Of a stretch of 7,338 nucleotides of DNA, positions 1 to 7,338 are shown piece after piece. Made by a program: the position numbers and the translations under genes. The stretch spans positions 1-7,338 of the forward strand of contig CAZPUJ010000414.1 in the NCBI GenBank assembly GCA_964589725.1, given 5' to 3'. The notes below the pieces were generated by a model. That model was not told where the DNA came from, ran no database searches, and saw only the letters and a list, made by a program, of their open reading frames with translations. This DNA is from CAYSHJ01 sp964589725. Lineage in GTDB: Bacteria; Planctomycetota; Planctomycetia; Planctomycetales; Planctomycetaceae. The first letter of the stretch is position 1. The number at the start of each line of letters is the position of its first letter.

Positions 1-142
1 CCTCAAACAAGCGACCCCACTGAGCTTGCCTCAGTGGCTCGTGGGTTTTTGCACTACTTGAACTCCACTCGAAATCGACTGCCACGTAGTGCAGAAACCC
101 GTAAACCGCCGACGCAAGGTCGGCGGGGTGGCTTGTTTGAGG
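1..142. repeat. Two-armed palindromic element (REP/BIME- or MITE-like)
   Basis: Bases 1-57 and the reverse complement of 86-142 align without gaps at 45 of 57 positions, around a 28-nt centre (58-85). The outermost 12 bases of each arm match perfectly (1-12 with 131-142). Each arm holds a perfect 8-bp hairpin: 17-24 with 30-37 (loop CTTGC), and 106-113 with 119-126 (loop GCAAG, its reverse complement). An inner stem pairs 43-57 with 86-100 (14 of 15). The whole can fold as a four-way cruciform-like structure. GTAG lies at the inner end of each arm, at 86-89 on the plus strand and 57-54 on the minus strand, a few bases longer in spacing than in classical REP units. I see no coding capacity. 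The element may continue left of the window. The palindrome is seen directly; the REP/MITE label is inference. Confidence 0.85.
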
Positions 143-185
143 GTTAATCGGGAGCGGTAGCAGACCGAATCCGCCGAACACCGGC

Positions 186-229
186 AAGGGACCAAGGGAC
201 AAATGACAAACGACCACTGACAAATCGAC
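186..229 (+). repeat. Short direct repeats in the prs leader
   Basis: AAGGGAC occurs at 186-192 and again at 194-200. TGACAAACGAC at 204-214 is nearly repeated as TGACAAATCGAC at 218-229. The tract is A/C-rich and unlike the surrounding sequence. It resembles the degenerate 'TGACAAATGAC' repeats I associate with planctomycete intergenic DNA, though that resemblance is from memory. The rest of 143-331 holds no credible gene. Confidence 0.5.
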
Positions 230-234
230 GTTGC

Positions 235-262
235 TTGAGTTCACCCTGCCCACCGATATCAT
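235..262 (+). promoter_or_regulatory. Possible sigma70-like promoter for prs
   Basis: TTGAGT (235-240) and TATCAT (257-262) are separated by 16 bases and match the -35 and -10 consensus at 4 and 5 of 6 positions. Transcription would start near 269 and give a leader of about 60 nt. Promoters in planctomycetes are poorly defined, so this is only a candidate. Confidence 0.3.
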
Positions 263-316
263 GCTCGCCGCCGCTAAATTTCGCGTGGTGTCGTCGTAAC
301 CTGCCAGCGATTTGCT

Positions 317-324
317 GGAGAAAG
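317..324 (+). promoter_or_regulatory. Ribosome binding site of prs, possibly occluded
   Basis: GGAGAAAG ends 7 bases before the ATG at 332 and supports that start. GGAGAA (317-322) can pair with TTCTCC (343-348), or GGAGA with TCTCC (335-339). Either pairing would loop out the start codon and mask the site. Confidence 0.5.
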
Positions 325-331
325 TTTCCGA

Positions 332-1339
<1,008 letters not shown>

Positions 1340-1386
1340 TCGCCATGTCGCGCACGCGATCGCTGGTGCGACATCGAGAAAACGTC

Positions 1387-4254
1387 ATGAATCAGCCATC
1401 CGATGCACCGACAAATCCCGCGCCACACAATCTCACGCCGGTGATGGAACGGTATCTTGAAGTCAAGCGGCAGAATCCCGGATCGATTCTGCTGTTTCGG
1501 ATGGGGGACTTCTACGAGTTGTTCTTCGAGGACGCTCAAGTCGCGGCAAAGTCGCTGGGGCTGACGCTGACCAGTCGTGACAAAGGCTCGGCCAATCCGA
1601 TTCCGATGGCCGGGTTTCCGTTTCACGCGCTGGAAGGTTATTTGCGAAAGCTGATCACCGCCGGGCATCGGGTCGCGGTGTGCGATCAGATGGAAGACCC
1701 AAAGCTCGCCAAGGGCATGGTCAAGCGCGAGGTGACGCAAGTCGTCACTCCTGGCACGCTGACGGACGAGGCGTTACTCGACCCGCGCGAAAGCAATTTC
1801 CTCGCCAGTGTTTGGCCGATCCGTTCCGGACTGGTCGGCCTCGCTTGGTTGGAGGTCTCGACGGGACGGTTTTTCATGTCCGACCTCAGCAGCTCCGGCC
1901 CTTGTGTCCGGATTGATTCCGACTCGTCCTCACCGCAAAACCCCATCGGCACGGCCACAAGGGCCGGGGCTACGGGGCTAGCGGATGAACTCGCGCGCAT
2001 TCGGCCAGCCGAATGCCTCTTCCCCGAACATCTCAAAGCTGACGAGCGGCTGCGTCCGATCATCGAGCGGCAGGGAATGCTGGCTACTCCGCGACCGGCG
2101 TGGTGTTGGGCCGAAGAGGCGTGTCGGCAGACGTTGCTCAAGCACTTTGAGACGAACACTCTCGAAGGCTTCGACGTTGACTCGGCCTCGCCAGGCGTGA
2201 CGGCGGCCGGAGCATTGCTCGAATACGTGCAGGAGATGCAGAAGTCATCGTTGTCTCACGTCAGCCGGCTGGAGCCGTATCGTCGCGGCATGTCGTTGAT
2301 CATCGACGAAGCCACGCGAGCGAGTTTGGAACTCACGCGAACGATGCGCGATGGCAAGCGAGAAAACAGCCTGCTGGCGAACCTCGACGAAACCGTATCG
2401 CCGATGGGAGCAAGATTGTTGGCCGAATGGCTGTCGAATCCGCTCACCGACATCGTCGCGATCAATCGTCGGCTCGATTCTGTCGAAGAGTTGACGGGCG
2501 ACTCGATCTTTTGTCGCGATCTGCGCGAGTTGCTGGCGGAGACCTATGACCTGCAACGTCTCACGGCGAAAATCGCCATTGGCCGAGCATCGCCGCGAGA
2601 CCTCGGCAGCCTCACGCGGTCGCTGGCCTTGTTGCCGAAGTTGAAAGCCAAACTCGCGGGTCGACAGAGCGACGGACTGCGAACGCTCGAAGCGAATCTC
2701 GACCTGTGTGCCGAAGTCCGAGCCGACATCGACGGCGTGTTGGTCGAAGAGCCGCCGCTGCTGACGACCGATGGCGGCGTGATTCGTTCGGGCTTTCATC
2801 CCGATCTCGATGAACTGCGCGAGCTGGCACGCGGCGGCAAAGAGTGGATCGCCAAGTATCAAGCCAAGGAATCCGAACGGCTCGGTCTGCCGAACTTAAA
2901 GGTCGGCTTCAACAAGGTCTTCGGCTACTACCTGGAAGTCACCGCCGCTCAAGCCGCGAAGATTCCCGCCGACTATATCCGCAAGCAAACGCTGAAAAAC
3001 CAAGAACGCTTCATCACGCCGGAGCTGAAGGAATACGAAGACAAAGTGCTGCGTGCCGAAGAACGAGCGATCTCGCTCGAACAAGAACTCTTCGCCGCGC
3101 TGCGCGAGCGCGTCGCCCGCGCGACCACTCGACTCAAGCAAACCGCCGACGTGCTTGCCGAAGTCGACGTGTTGGCCTCGCTCGCGACGCTCGCCGTCAA
3201 GCAAGGTTACTCGCGCCCCGAACTGACCGAAGAACCGATCCTCGACATCCGCGAAGGCCGACACCCGGTCCTCGATAAACTGATGCCGTCGGGATCGTTC
3301 GTGCCGAATGATGTGCGGTTGGGAACAAGTCAACAGGCGAGCGGGGGGCGTCAGCCCCCTGATGGGTCCGAAACGGCAACACTCGATGTCGACAATCAGA
3401 CCGGTGCAGCTCCGACGACAAATGCCGCTGGCATTGAATGCATCAGGAGGCGAACGCCCCCCGCTCGCCAGGGCGGTACGGCCGCCGGCCGCGTGCAGCT
3501 CATCACCGGCCCGAACATGGCCGGCAAGAGCACGTACATCCGGCAAGCCGCGTTGCTGACCATCATGGCTCAGATCGGGTCGTTCATTCCGGCCAGTGCA
3601 GCTCGCATCGGCATCGCCGATCGTATCTTCGCCCGTGTCGGCGCAAGCGACGAGCTTTCCAAGGGCCAAAGCACGTTCATGGTCGAGATGATCGAGACCG
3701 CTCGCATTCTGAACTCGGCGTCGGAACGGAGCCTCGTGATCCTCGACGAGATCGGCCGCGGCACGAGCACCTATGACGGTATCTCGCTGGCCTGGGCCGT
3801 CACCGAGTTTCTGCACGATACCATCCGTTGCCGTACGCTTTTCGCCACGCACTACCACGAATTAACCGAGCTGACCAAGACGCTGCAACACGCCAGCAAC
3901 TGGAACGTGGCAATTCGCGAGCAAGGAGACGAGATTATCTTCTTGCACAAGATCGTCGAAGGCCCGGCCGACAAGAGCTACGGCATCCATGTCGCCAAGA
4001 TCGCCGGCTTGCCGCGCGACGTCATCGAGCGTGCTCAAGTGATTCTCGAACAACTCGAAGCGGACCACATGGACGAATCAGGACGCGTGAAAATCCCGCC
4101 ACGCCAGCACAAGTCGCGGTCGCGCCAGTTGTCGCTGTTCGTTGAGCCGGATCATCCGGTGATCGAAAAGCTCAAGTCGCTGGATTTGGAGCAGCTCACA
4201 CCGATCGCCGCGCTGCAAAAGCTGAATGAATTCCGGCAGGAGCTGTCGAAATGA
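1387..4254 (+). CDS. mutS: DNA mismatch repair protein MutS
   Basis: MutS1 binds mismatches and small loops in newly replicated DNA and uses ATP to recruit MutL. From Met at 1387 the protein has 955 residues, against about 850-880 normally. It shows the mismatch-reading Phe-x-Glu (F42, E44 in MGDFYELF), the lever/clamp region with the helical sequence around GYYLEVT, Walker A GPNMAGKST (708-716, K714), the STFMVEMIETA signature, Walker B LVILDE (D787, E788) followed by GRGTSTYDG, and the FATHYHEL switch His (822). The C-terminus ends in a normal helix-turn-helix tail. The excess length comes mainly from two palindromic inserts at residues about 169-196 and 651-695. Start choice is uncertain: in-frame ATGs lie at 1336 (overlapping the prs stop as ATGA), 1345 (GGAG 11 nt upstream) and 1387 (weak GAGAAAA). 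I chose 1387 because residues before it look non-conserved. Likely co-transcribed with prs. Confidence 0.95.
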   Translation: MNQPSDAPTNPAPHNLTPVMERYLEVKRQNPGSILLFRMGDFYELFFEDAQVAAKSLGLTLTSRDKGSANPIPMAGFPFHALEGYLRKLITAGHRVAVCDQMEDPKLAKGMVKREVTQVVTPGTLTDEALLDPRESNFLASVWPIRSGLVGLAWLEVSTGRFFMSDLSSSGPCVRIDSDSSSPQNPIGTATRAGATGLADELARIRPAECLFPEHLKADERLRPIIERQGMLATPRPAWCWAEEACRQTLLKHFETNTLEGFDVDSASPGVTAAGALLEYVQEMQKSSLSHVSRLEPYRRGMSLIIDEATRASLELTRTMRDGKRENSLLANLDETVSPMGARLLAEWLSNPLTDIVAINRRLDSVEELTGDSIFCRDLRELLAETYDLQRLTAKIAIGRASPRDLGSLTRSLALLPKLKAKLAGRQSDGLRTLEANLDLCAEVRADIDGVLVEEPPLLTTDGGVIRSGFHPDLDELRELARGGKEWIAKYQAKESERLGLPNLKVGFNKVFGYYLEVTAAQAAKIPADYIRKQTLKNQERFITPELKEYEDKVLRAEERAISLEQELFAALRERVARATTRLKQTADVLAEVDVLASLATLAVKQGYSRPELTEEPILDIREGRHPVLDKLMPSGSFVPNDVRLGTSQQASGGRQPPDGSETATLDVDNQTGAAPTTNAAGIECIRRRTPPARQGGTAAGRVQLITGPNMAGKSTYIRQAALLTIMAQIGSFIPASAARIGIADRIFARVGASDELSKGQSTFMVEMIETARILNSASERSLVILDEIGRGTSTYDGISLAWAVTEFLHDTIRCRTLFATHYHELTELTKTLQHASNWNVAIREQGDEIIFLHKIVEGPADKSYGIHVAKIAGLPRDVIERAQVILEQLEADHMDESGRVKIPPRQHKSRSRQLSLFVEPDHPVIEKLKSLDLEQLTPIAALQKLNEFRQELSK
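1891..1971. repeat. Palindromic REP-like pair inside mutS (type A)
   Basis: Bases 1891-1910 match the reverse complement of 1952-1971 at 18 of 20 positions. The right unit holds a perfect hairpin, CGGCC (1952-1956), ACAAG loop, GGCCG (1962-1966). Read on the minus strand, it is preceded by GTAG (1973-1970), three bases from the stem: the layout of REP units recognised by RAYT transposases. The left unit keeps the CTTGT loop in a degenerate stem (1894-1898 with 1908-1912) and lacks GTAG. The span is exactly 81 bases, 27 codons, and begins on a codon boundary. It falls between STGRFFMSDL and LADELARI of MutS, where homologues are usually short. Insertion is inferred; the palindrome is seen. Confidence 0.7.
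3336..3469. repeat. Palindromic insert inside mutS (type B, 29-bp inverted ends)
   Basis: Bases 3336-3364 match the reverse complement of 3441-3469 at 26 of 29 positions. The left end holds a perfect hairpin, GGGGGC (3344-3349), GTCA loop, GCCCCC (3354-3359). The right end keeps it as GGAGGC (3446-3451), GAAC loop, GCCCCC (3456-3461); its one mismatch is a G-U wobble on the minus strand. CAGG occurs at both junctions (3334-3337, 3469-3472), so removing 135 bases restores a continuous frame reading GTSQQ then GGTAAGR. The 45 added codons sit in a Gly/Ser/Pro-rich stretch about 13 residues before Walker A. The element resembles GC-rich palindromes I recall from other planctomycete genomes. Confidence 0.8.
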
Positions 4255-4276
4255 CGGCTCAAGCATTTCCTGCCGG
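4233..4276. terminator. Hairpin at the convergent mutS / Uma2 gene ends
   Basis: CCGGCAGG (4233-4240) pairs with CCTGCCGG (4269-4276). Inside it AGCTGTC (4241-4247) pairs with GACGGCT (4253-4259), with one G-U and a GAAAT loop, leaving 4260-4268 as a bulge. It covers the mutS stop codon and lies 8 bases beyond the Uma2 stop, so it could serve both converging transcripts. No T-run follows on either strand, so it is not a classical intrinsic terminator. It may instead slow polymerase or protect 3' ends. Confidence 0.4.
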
Positions 4277-4284
4277 CTGCCGAC

Positions 4285-4947
4285 TCACGGCGCGATCTGT
4301 TGCCGCACCCATTCGCGGAACGATTTCAGCAGGCTCGTTTCGTCCGTCTGAGTTCGCTGCCCAATAAAGCGGAGCAAATCGGCGACGGGAATCTTCGGAA
4401 AGTAGCGGCTGCGGTCGCTGACGACATAGTTTCCATCCGTGCTCAATTGGTTCACCGTCAACTGTTGGCCGTCGAAACGCCAGACTTCGGGAACGCGCAG
4501 CGCCGCGTAGATGCCCATACGGCTACGGCGAGACTTCGTCAACTCGATTTCGATCGCCAAGTCCGGCGGTGGATCGACCGACAGGTCGATGTCGTCCTTG
4601 CCGCGCACGAGCGGCTCGTGGTCGAGATAAAAACACTCGTCCGGCTCCAGGCCGCGCATCGCCGATTCGCTGTCGCAGGTCATGTCGCCGAAGGATCGCC
4701 GCGGAATGCCAAGCTCATCCGCCATCGCGGCGATCAACTGGCCGAACAACCGACTGAGGTTTCCGTGCTTGCCCGAGATGGTCATGAATTCGAGCCTTCC
4801 GCGATCGTATGTCAAACGGACATGCCTTCCGGTCAGCGCCTGGGCGATGGCTTGGTACGTTTCCCATTCGACAGCTCCCAGCGAGAACCGTTGCTCGACG
4901 GGAATCGGCTCGACGTGTTCGCGAGGCCGAGTGGCCAGAGCGGTCAT
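4285..4947 (-). CDS. Uma2 family (DUF820) putative endonuclease
   Basis: This is a 220-residue protein of the Uma2/DUF820 family, a restriction-endonuclease-like PD-(D/E)xK fold greatly expanded in cyanobacteria and planctomycetes; its role is mostly unknown. The expected pattern is present: a GRLEFMT strand (E53, equivalent of the usual YELIDG segment), a HGNLSRLFGQLIAAMADELG helix, LEPDECFYL (101-108), and the core PDLAIEIELTKS (128-139) with D129, E133 and E135 as likely metal ligands, then a VPEVWRFDG segment. The start at 4947 is supported by AGGAG (4954-4958) six bases upstream. A TTG at 4983 would add 12 residues but has no binding site. It lies 50 bp after the heme-protein gene on the same strand and may share its transcript. 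Nuclease activity is inferred from the fold, and no partner gene is visible. Confidence 0.85.
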   Translation of the reverse strand: MTALATRPREHVEPIPVEQRFSLGAVEWETYQAIAQALTGRHVRLTYDRGRLEFMTISGKHGNLSRLFGQLIAAMADELGIPRRSFGDMTCDSESAMRGLEPDECFYLDHEPLVRGKDDIDLSVDPPPDLAIEIELTKSRRSRMGIYAALRVPEVWRFDGQQLTVNQLSTDGNYVVSDRSRYFPKIPVADLLRFIGQRTQTDETSLLKSFREWVRQQIAP

Positions 4948-4953
4948 GGCGGT

Positions 4954-4958
4954 CTCCT
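4954..4958 (-). promoter_or_regulatory. Ribosome binding site deciding the Uma2 start
   Basis: On the minus strand AGGAG sits six bases before the ATG at 4947. This favours that start over the upstream in-frame TTG at 4983. It lies in the 50-bp gap after the stop of the heme-protein gene. Confidence 0.65.
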
Positions 4959-4997
4959 GAGAAATCAATTGTCCGGGAGTCAAGTTGGAAGCCCCTG

Positions 4998-7338
4998 TTA
5001 CGGCGTCAACACCAACCGGAGTTCTTTAAGGTCCAGCAGATGATTCTTCAACCGTTCGGTCGCGCGGGCGGTCAGACGCTGTTCGCCGACGTTGAGGGTG
5101 AGGTCCCCCAGGATGAAGGTTTGGTAGTTCTCCCACAAGGCGGTACCGGTGACTTTGTAGGTCAGGCGTTGGTCGGCGACCGTGATCACCAATTCGTTGC
5201 CGGCGGTGTTGTTGTCGCAGGCATAGTTCAGACGCAGGTTGTATCTGCCCGGCTTCGGGACGTTGATCGTCCAAACGGCTCGGTCGTCCACGCTGCCCCA
5301 GTAGCCCAGGTTTTTGAACTGCGACTCGAAGACCAGCGTCTGGCCATAGATCTCGGCGTTGGTCGCAGCGAGTCGCAGGCTGCCGTCGGGGGACGGTTGC
5401 ACAACTTCGGGTGCGTTGCCGTCGAATTTCTTCGGGGGCGGACCGGACGACTGCACGAAGGCGATGACATCCGCCAGTTCGCTCGGCGAGACGTCCTTCT
5501 CCAGTCCTTCGGGCATGAACGATTTGTTCGAGCTGACGAATTCGTCGAGGTCCGCTCGCAACAGTGTGTACTGTTTGCCGTCGGCGGCGGTGAGCGTGAT
5601 GCTGTTTCCGGTCTCGGCCGCGATCAGGCCGGAGACGACTTGCCCCTGCTTGTTGACCGCTGTGTACGCCAGGAATTTCGCCTCGACCGCCTTGTTCGGA
5701 TCGAGGATCGCCGTAAGCAGCGCGGCGATCGATTTGTCCGTCAGCGAGATCAAGTCCGAGCCGACCGACGTGCCGATGTCCATTAGTTTGTGACACGTCG
5801 CACAGCGTTTCTTGAAGACTTCCACCCCCTTGCCCGCATCACCTGTGGTGTTGAGTTCTTTCAGCTTCTCCGCGAACTCGGCCACGATCTTTTGCCGATC
5901 CGCGTTGGCAAAGAATTGCAATAGCTTTGCCGCTCGCGTGCGGATGGCTTCGTTTGAGTGAGCGATCAATCGTTGTGTCCGCGCGGCGTCGATGTCGGAC
6001 GGTGAAATCGTCTTGGTGGCGATCTCCTCCAGCAGCTTATCGGTCCAAGTCGCACGACTGAGCAACGCGTCGAGCACTTGAGCTCGCAGCGACGGCGTGA
6101 AGGTCCGCCAACCGGACAGCAGTGCGGCGGCCGAGTCGGCATGATTGATTCGCGCGAGCGTCGTCACGGCGGCCGTCTGCACTGGCACGGAGGTCTGCGG
6201 AACCAGAAGCGTGCCGATCAATTGAGCGTCGTCCGCGCGACGTGGCGGTTCTCGCCCAAGCAACGAAAGCGCGGCGATCGCTTCGTCGGATGGCGAATTT
6301 GAAATTTCGGATTTGAGATTCGAGATTTGCTTCCGCGCAGCGTCGATGCATTCGGCCAATTGTTGCTGAGCTCGCGCGAGCCGCTGCGGACTGACGTCTT
6401 TCAACTGGCTTAATGACGTTCCACGCCGGTCCAAACTTTCAAGCATCTGAGCCAGCACGACCGGCTGTGACTCGCTGGTCGCCGTGCCGCTCAAGACGGA
6501 CTCGATCAAGCTGAGCAACGCCTGATCGCTGCCCAGCGTCGAAGCCAAGCCGAGCAACGTGCTCGCCAACTGCGGCGGCAACGGTTCTTTGCCGGCCGAC
6601 TCGAACACGCTGGCCACGATGCTGGCGACGTTCCTCACATGAATCGAACTCATCGCCGCCGCGACGACGTATTTGTCATCCCGCTCGCGATACAGCAGCT
6701 TGCCGAGTTCATGGCCGAGCAACGCGAACTTCGGATGCCCCAGCGTGTACGCGAACTGCATCCGCACGAACGGATCGGGGTCGCGGCCCATTCCCGAAAG
6801 CTGGTTGATGAGCGGGTCGGGAAGTTCGCCGCCGAAGGTTTCGACAGCCTGCAACGCGCGGCGACGCACGAAAGGGTCTGCATCGCCGATCCCTTTGGCG
6901 AGGTCTGTCCAAGTGAGTTGTTTCAGACCGTCGAGCAGCGATAGCGAGTGCAATCGTCCCAATGTCGATAGTCCCTTTGCGACGACAGCTTGCAGCTCTT
7001 CGATCACGCTTGGCCACGCCTTAACCTGCATCCGCCACAGCAAGAGTCGATGAGCTGTGTCTCGTCGCCAACCATTCGGCGAACTGAGTTCCTTGACGAG
7101 ATCGGGGTACGACATCTTGTCCAATTGGAGGCGGTTCCGATCATCCAATTGCTTTTGAAGTTGCTCGACCAACTTTTGGCGCTCCGCATCCGTCGGACGA
7201 CGCCGGTAGTCGAACGGCCGAACGCCCCTGGCTTCAACTTCGGGACTGCTCCGTACATTCGTCGTCGAAACGACTCGATAAATCCGCCCCTTGTCGTGGC
7301 CCGCTCGCAGGTCGAGCTTTTCTTGCTGGGCGGGGGGG
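4998..7338 (-). CDS. HEAT-repeat / c-type cytochrome protein with C-terminal CBM-like domain (5' end missing)
   Basis: The frame is open from 7338 to the stop at 4998, giving 779 residues of a larger protein. The first visible residues read EKLDLRAGHDKGRIYRVV, typical of the junction after the beta-propeller 'membrane-bound dehydrogenase' part in planctomycete homologues; that part would lie outside. Residues about 80-460 are alpha-helical HEAT-like repeats (for example DPFVRRRALQAVETFGG, DPFVRMQFAYTLG). A heme domain follows: CATCH (C512, bases 5804-5790) after GDAGKGVEVFKKR, with a likely axial Met (608) in SFMPEGLEKDVSPSELADVIAFVQ. From about 640 a beta-rich segment (NLGYWGSVDDRAVWTINV, then GRYNLRLNYAC) resembles CBM6-like galactose-binding modules. 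Such proteins are thought to be exported and to act in redox or polysaccharide metabolism, but the substrate is unknown. A TTG at 7172 is not the start, because conserved sequence continues upstream of it. Confidence 0.88.
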   Translation of the reverse strand, partial: PPAQQEKLDLRAGHDKGRIYRVVSTTNVRSSPEVEARGVRPFDYRRRPTDAERQKLVEQLQKQLDDRNRLQLDKMSYPDLVKELSSPNGWRRDTAHRLLLWRMQVKAWPSVIEELQAVVAKGLSTLGRLHSLSLLDGLKQLTWTDLAKGIGDADPFVRRRALQAVETFGGELPDPLINQLSGMGRDPDPFVRMQFAYTLGHPKFALLGHELGKLLYRERDDKYVVAAAMSSIHVRNVASIVASVFESAGKEPLPPQLASTLLGLASTLGSDQALLSLIESVLSGTATSESQPVVLAQMLESLDRRGTSLSQLKDVSPQRLARAQQQLAECIDAARKQISNLKSEISNSPSDEAIAALSLLGREPPRRADDAQLIGTLLVPQTSVPVQTAAVTTLARINHADSAAALLSGWRTFTPSLRAQVLDALLSRATWTDKLLEEIATKTISPSDIDAARTQRLIAHSNEAIRTRAAKLLQFFANADRQKIVAEFAEKLKELNTTGDAGKGVEVFKKRCATCHKLMDIGTSVGSDLISLTDKSIAALLTAILDPNKAVEAKFLAYTAVNKQGQVVSGLIAAETGNSITLTAADGKQYTLLRADLDEFVSSNKSFMPEGLEKDVSPSELADVIAFVQSSGPPPKKFDGNAPEVVQPSPDGSLRLAATNAEIYGQTLVFESQFKNLGYWGSVDDRAVWTINVPKPGRYNLRLNYACDNNTAGNELVITVADQRLTYKVTGTALWENYQTFILGDLTLNVGEQRLTARATERLKNHLLDLKELRLVLTP
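6295..6329. repeat. AT-rich degenerate repeat within the heme-protein gene
   Basis: This stretch is strikingly A/T-rich within GC-rich coding DNA and is built from variants of GAATTT, GAGATT and GAGATTTG. In the gene frame it encodes QISNLKSEISNS, lying between helical repeats at about residue 337 of the visible protein. Nearly the same peptide motif recurs, by my recollection, in unrelated planctomycete and verrucomicrobial proteins as the translation of a dispersed DNA repeat. That makes it look like a repeat captured into the frame rather than a conserved domain. Confidence 0.6.

Noticed and set aside
1..142. CRISPR array, tRNA or attC site
   Set aside because: There are no regularly spaced direct repeats, no tRNA cloverleaf with an anticodon arm and CCA context, and no integron core sites. 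The symmetry is that of two inverted copies.
2896..3858. Long antisense open frame opposite mutS (320 codons)
   Set aside because: It lies entirely opposite the well-conserved MutS core and its translation shows no recognisable domain. It is a by-product of GC-rich codon usage.
4981..4983. TTG start for the Uma2 gene
   Set aside because: It has no ribosome binding site, whereas the ATG at 4947 has AGGAG at ideal spacing.
4958..4990. Minus-strand TTGACT as a -35 box for the Uma2 gene
   Set aside because: No acceptable -10 hexamer is found 16-18 bases downstream before the ribosome binding site.
4300..5786. Overlapping plus-strand open frames of about 247 and 325 codons
   Set aside because: They are opposite the Uma2 and heme-protein genes, which have clear family motifs. 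The plus-strand translations are compositionally odd and carry no motif.
7170..7172. TTG as start of the heme protein
   Set aside because: The frame stays open to the window edge, and the upstream residues (GHDKGRIYRVV) are typical of the family, so this is an internal Leu codon.
7331..7338. G-run at the window end as the edge of another type B palindrome
   Set aside because: Only a homopolymer run is shared. It reads in frame as Pro codons of the heme protein, and its inverted partner cannot be seen.

Overview
The window looks like a piece of a GC-rich planctomycete chromosome (phylum Planctomycetota). The main reason is the minus-strand gene at its right end. It combines HEAT-like repeats, a single CxxCH heme domain of the Pirellula/Verrucomicrobium type and a C-terminal jelly-roll-like domain, an architecture typical of that group. 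The intragenic AT-rich repeat encoding 'ISNLKSEISN' and the GC-rich palindromes point the same way. This is recognition from memory; no database was searched.

Layout: (1) 1-142 is a non-coding imperfect palindrome with two 57-nt arms, possibly continuing left of the window. (2) 143-331 is a leader with short direct repeats, a possible promoter and a ribosome binding site. (3) 332-1339 (+) is a divergent PRPP synthetase (prs). (4) About 1387-4254 (+) is mutS, complete in its motifs but carrying two unrelated in-frame palindromic inserts, at 1891-1971 and 3336-3469. (5) 4233-4276 is a hairpin at the convergent gene end. (6) 4285-4947 (-) is a Uma2-family (DUF820) nuclease-like protein. (7) 4998-7338 (-) is the 3' part of the large HEAT/cytochrome c protein. 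Its frame stays open to the window edge, so its start lies outside.

prs and mutS form a tight co-directional pair that may be co-transcribed. The heme protein and the Uma2 gene form a second pair on the opposite strand, 50 bp apart. The two pairs converge at about 4254-4285. No functional link between the pairs is evident.

The most noteworthy content is the repeats. Three different two-unit palindromes occur in 3.5 kb, each made of two inverted copies of a hairpin-bearing unit (REP/BIME- or MITE-like). In the 1-142 element the two copies differ by three fully compensated base-pair changes in the hairpin stem while the loop is unchanged, which suggests selection on structure. The two inserts in mutS are each consistent with whole-codon additions (27 and 45 codons) that leave all mismatch-repair motifs intact.
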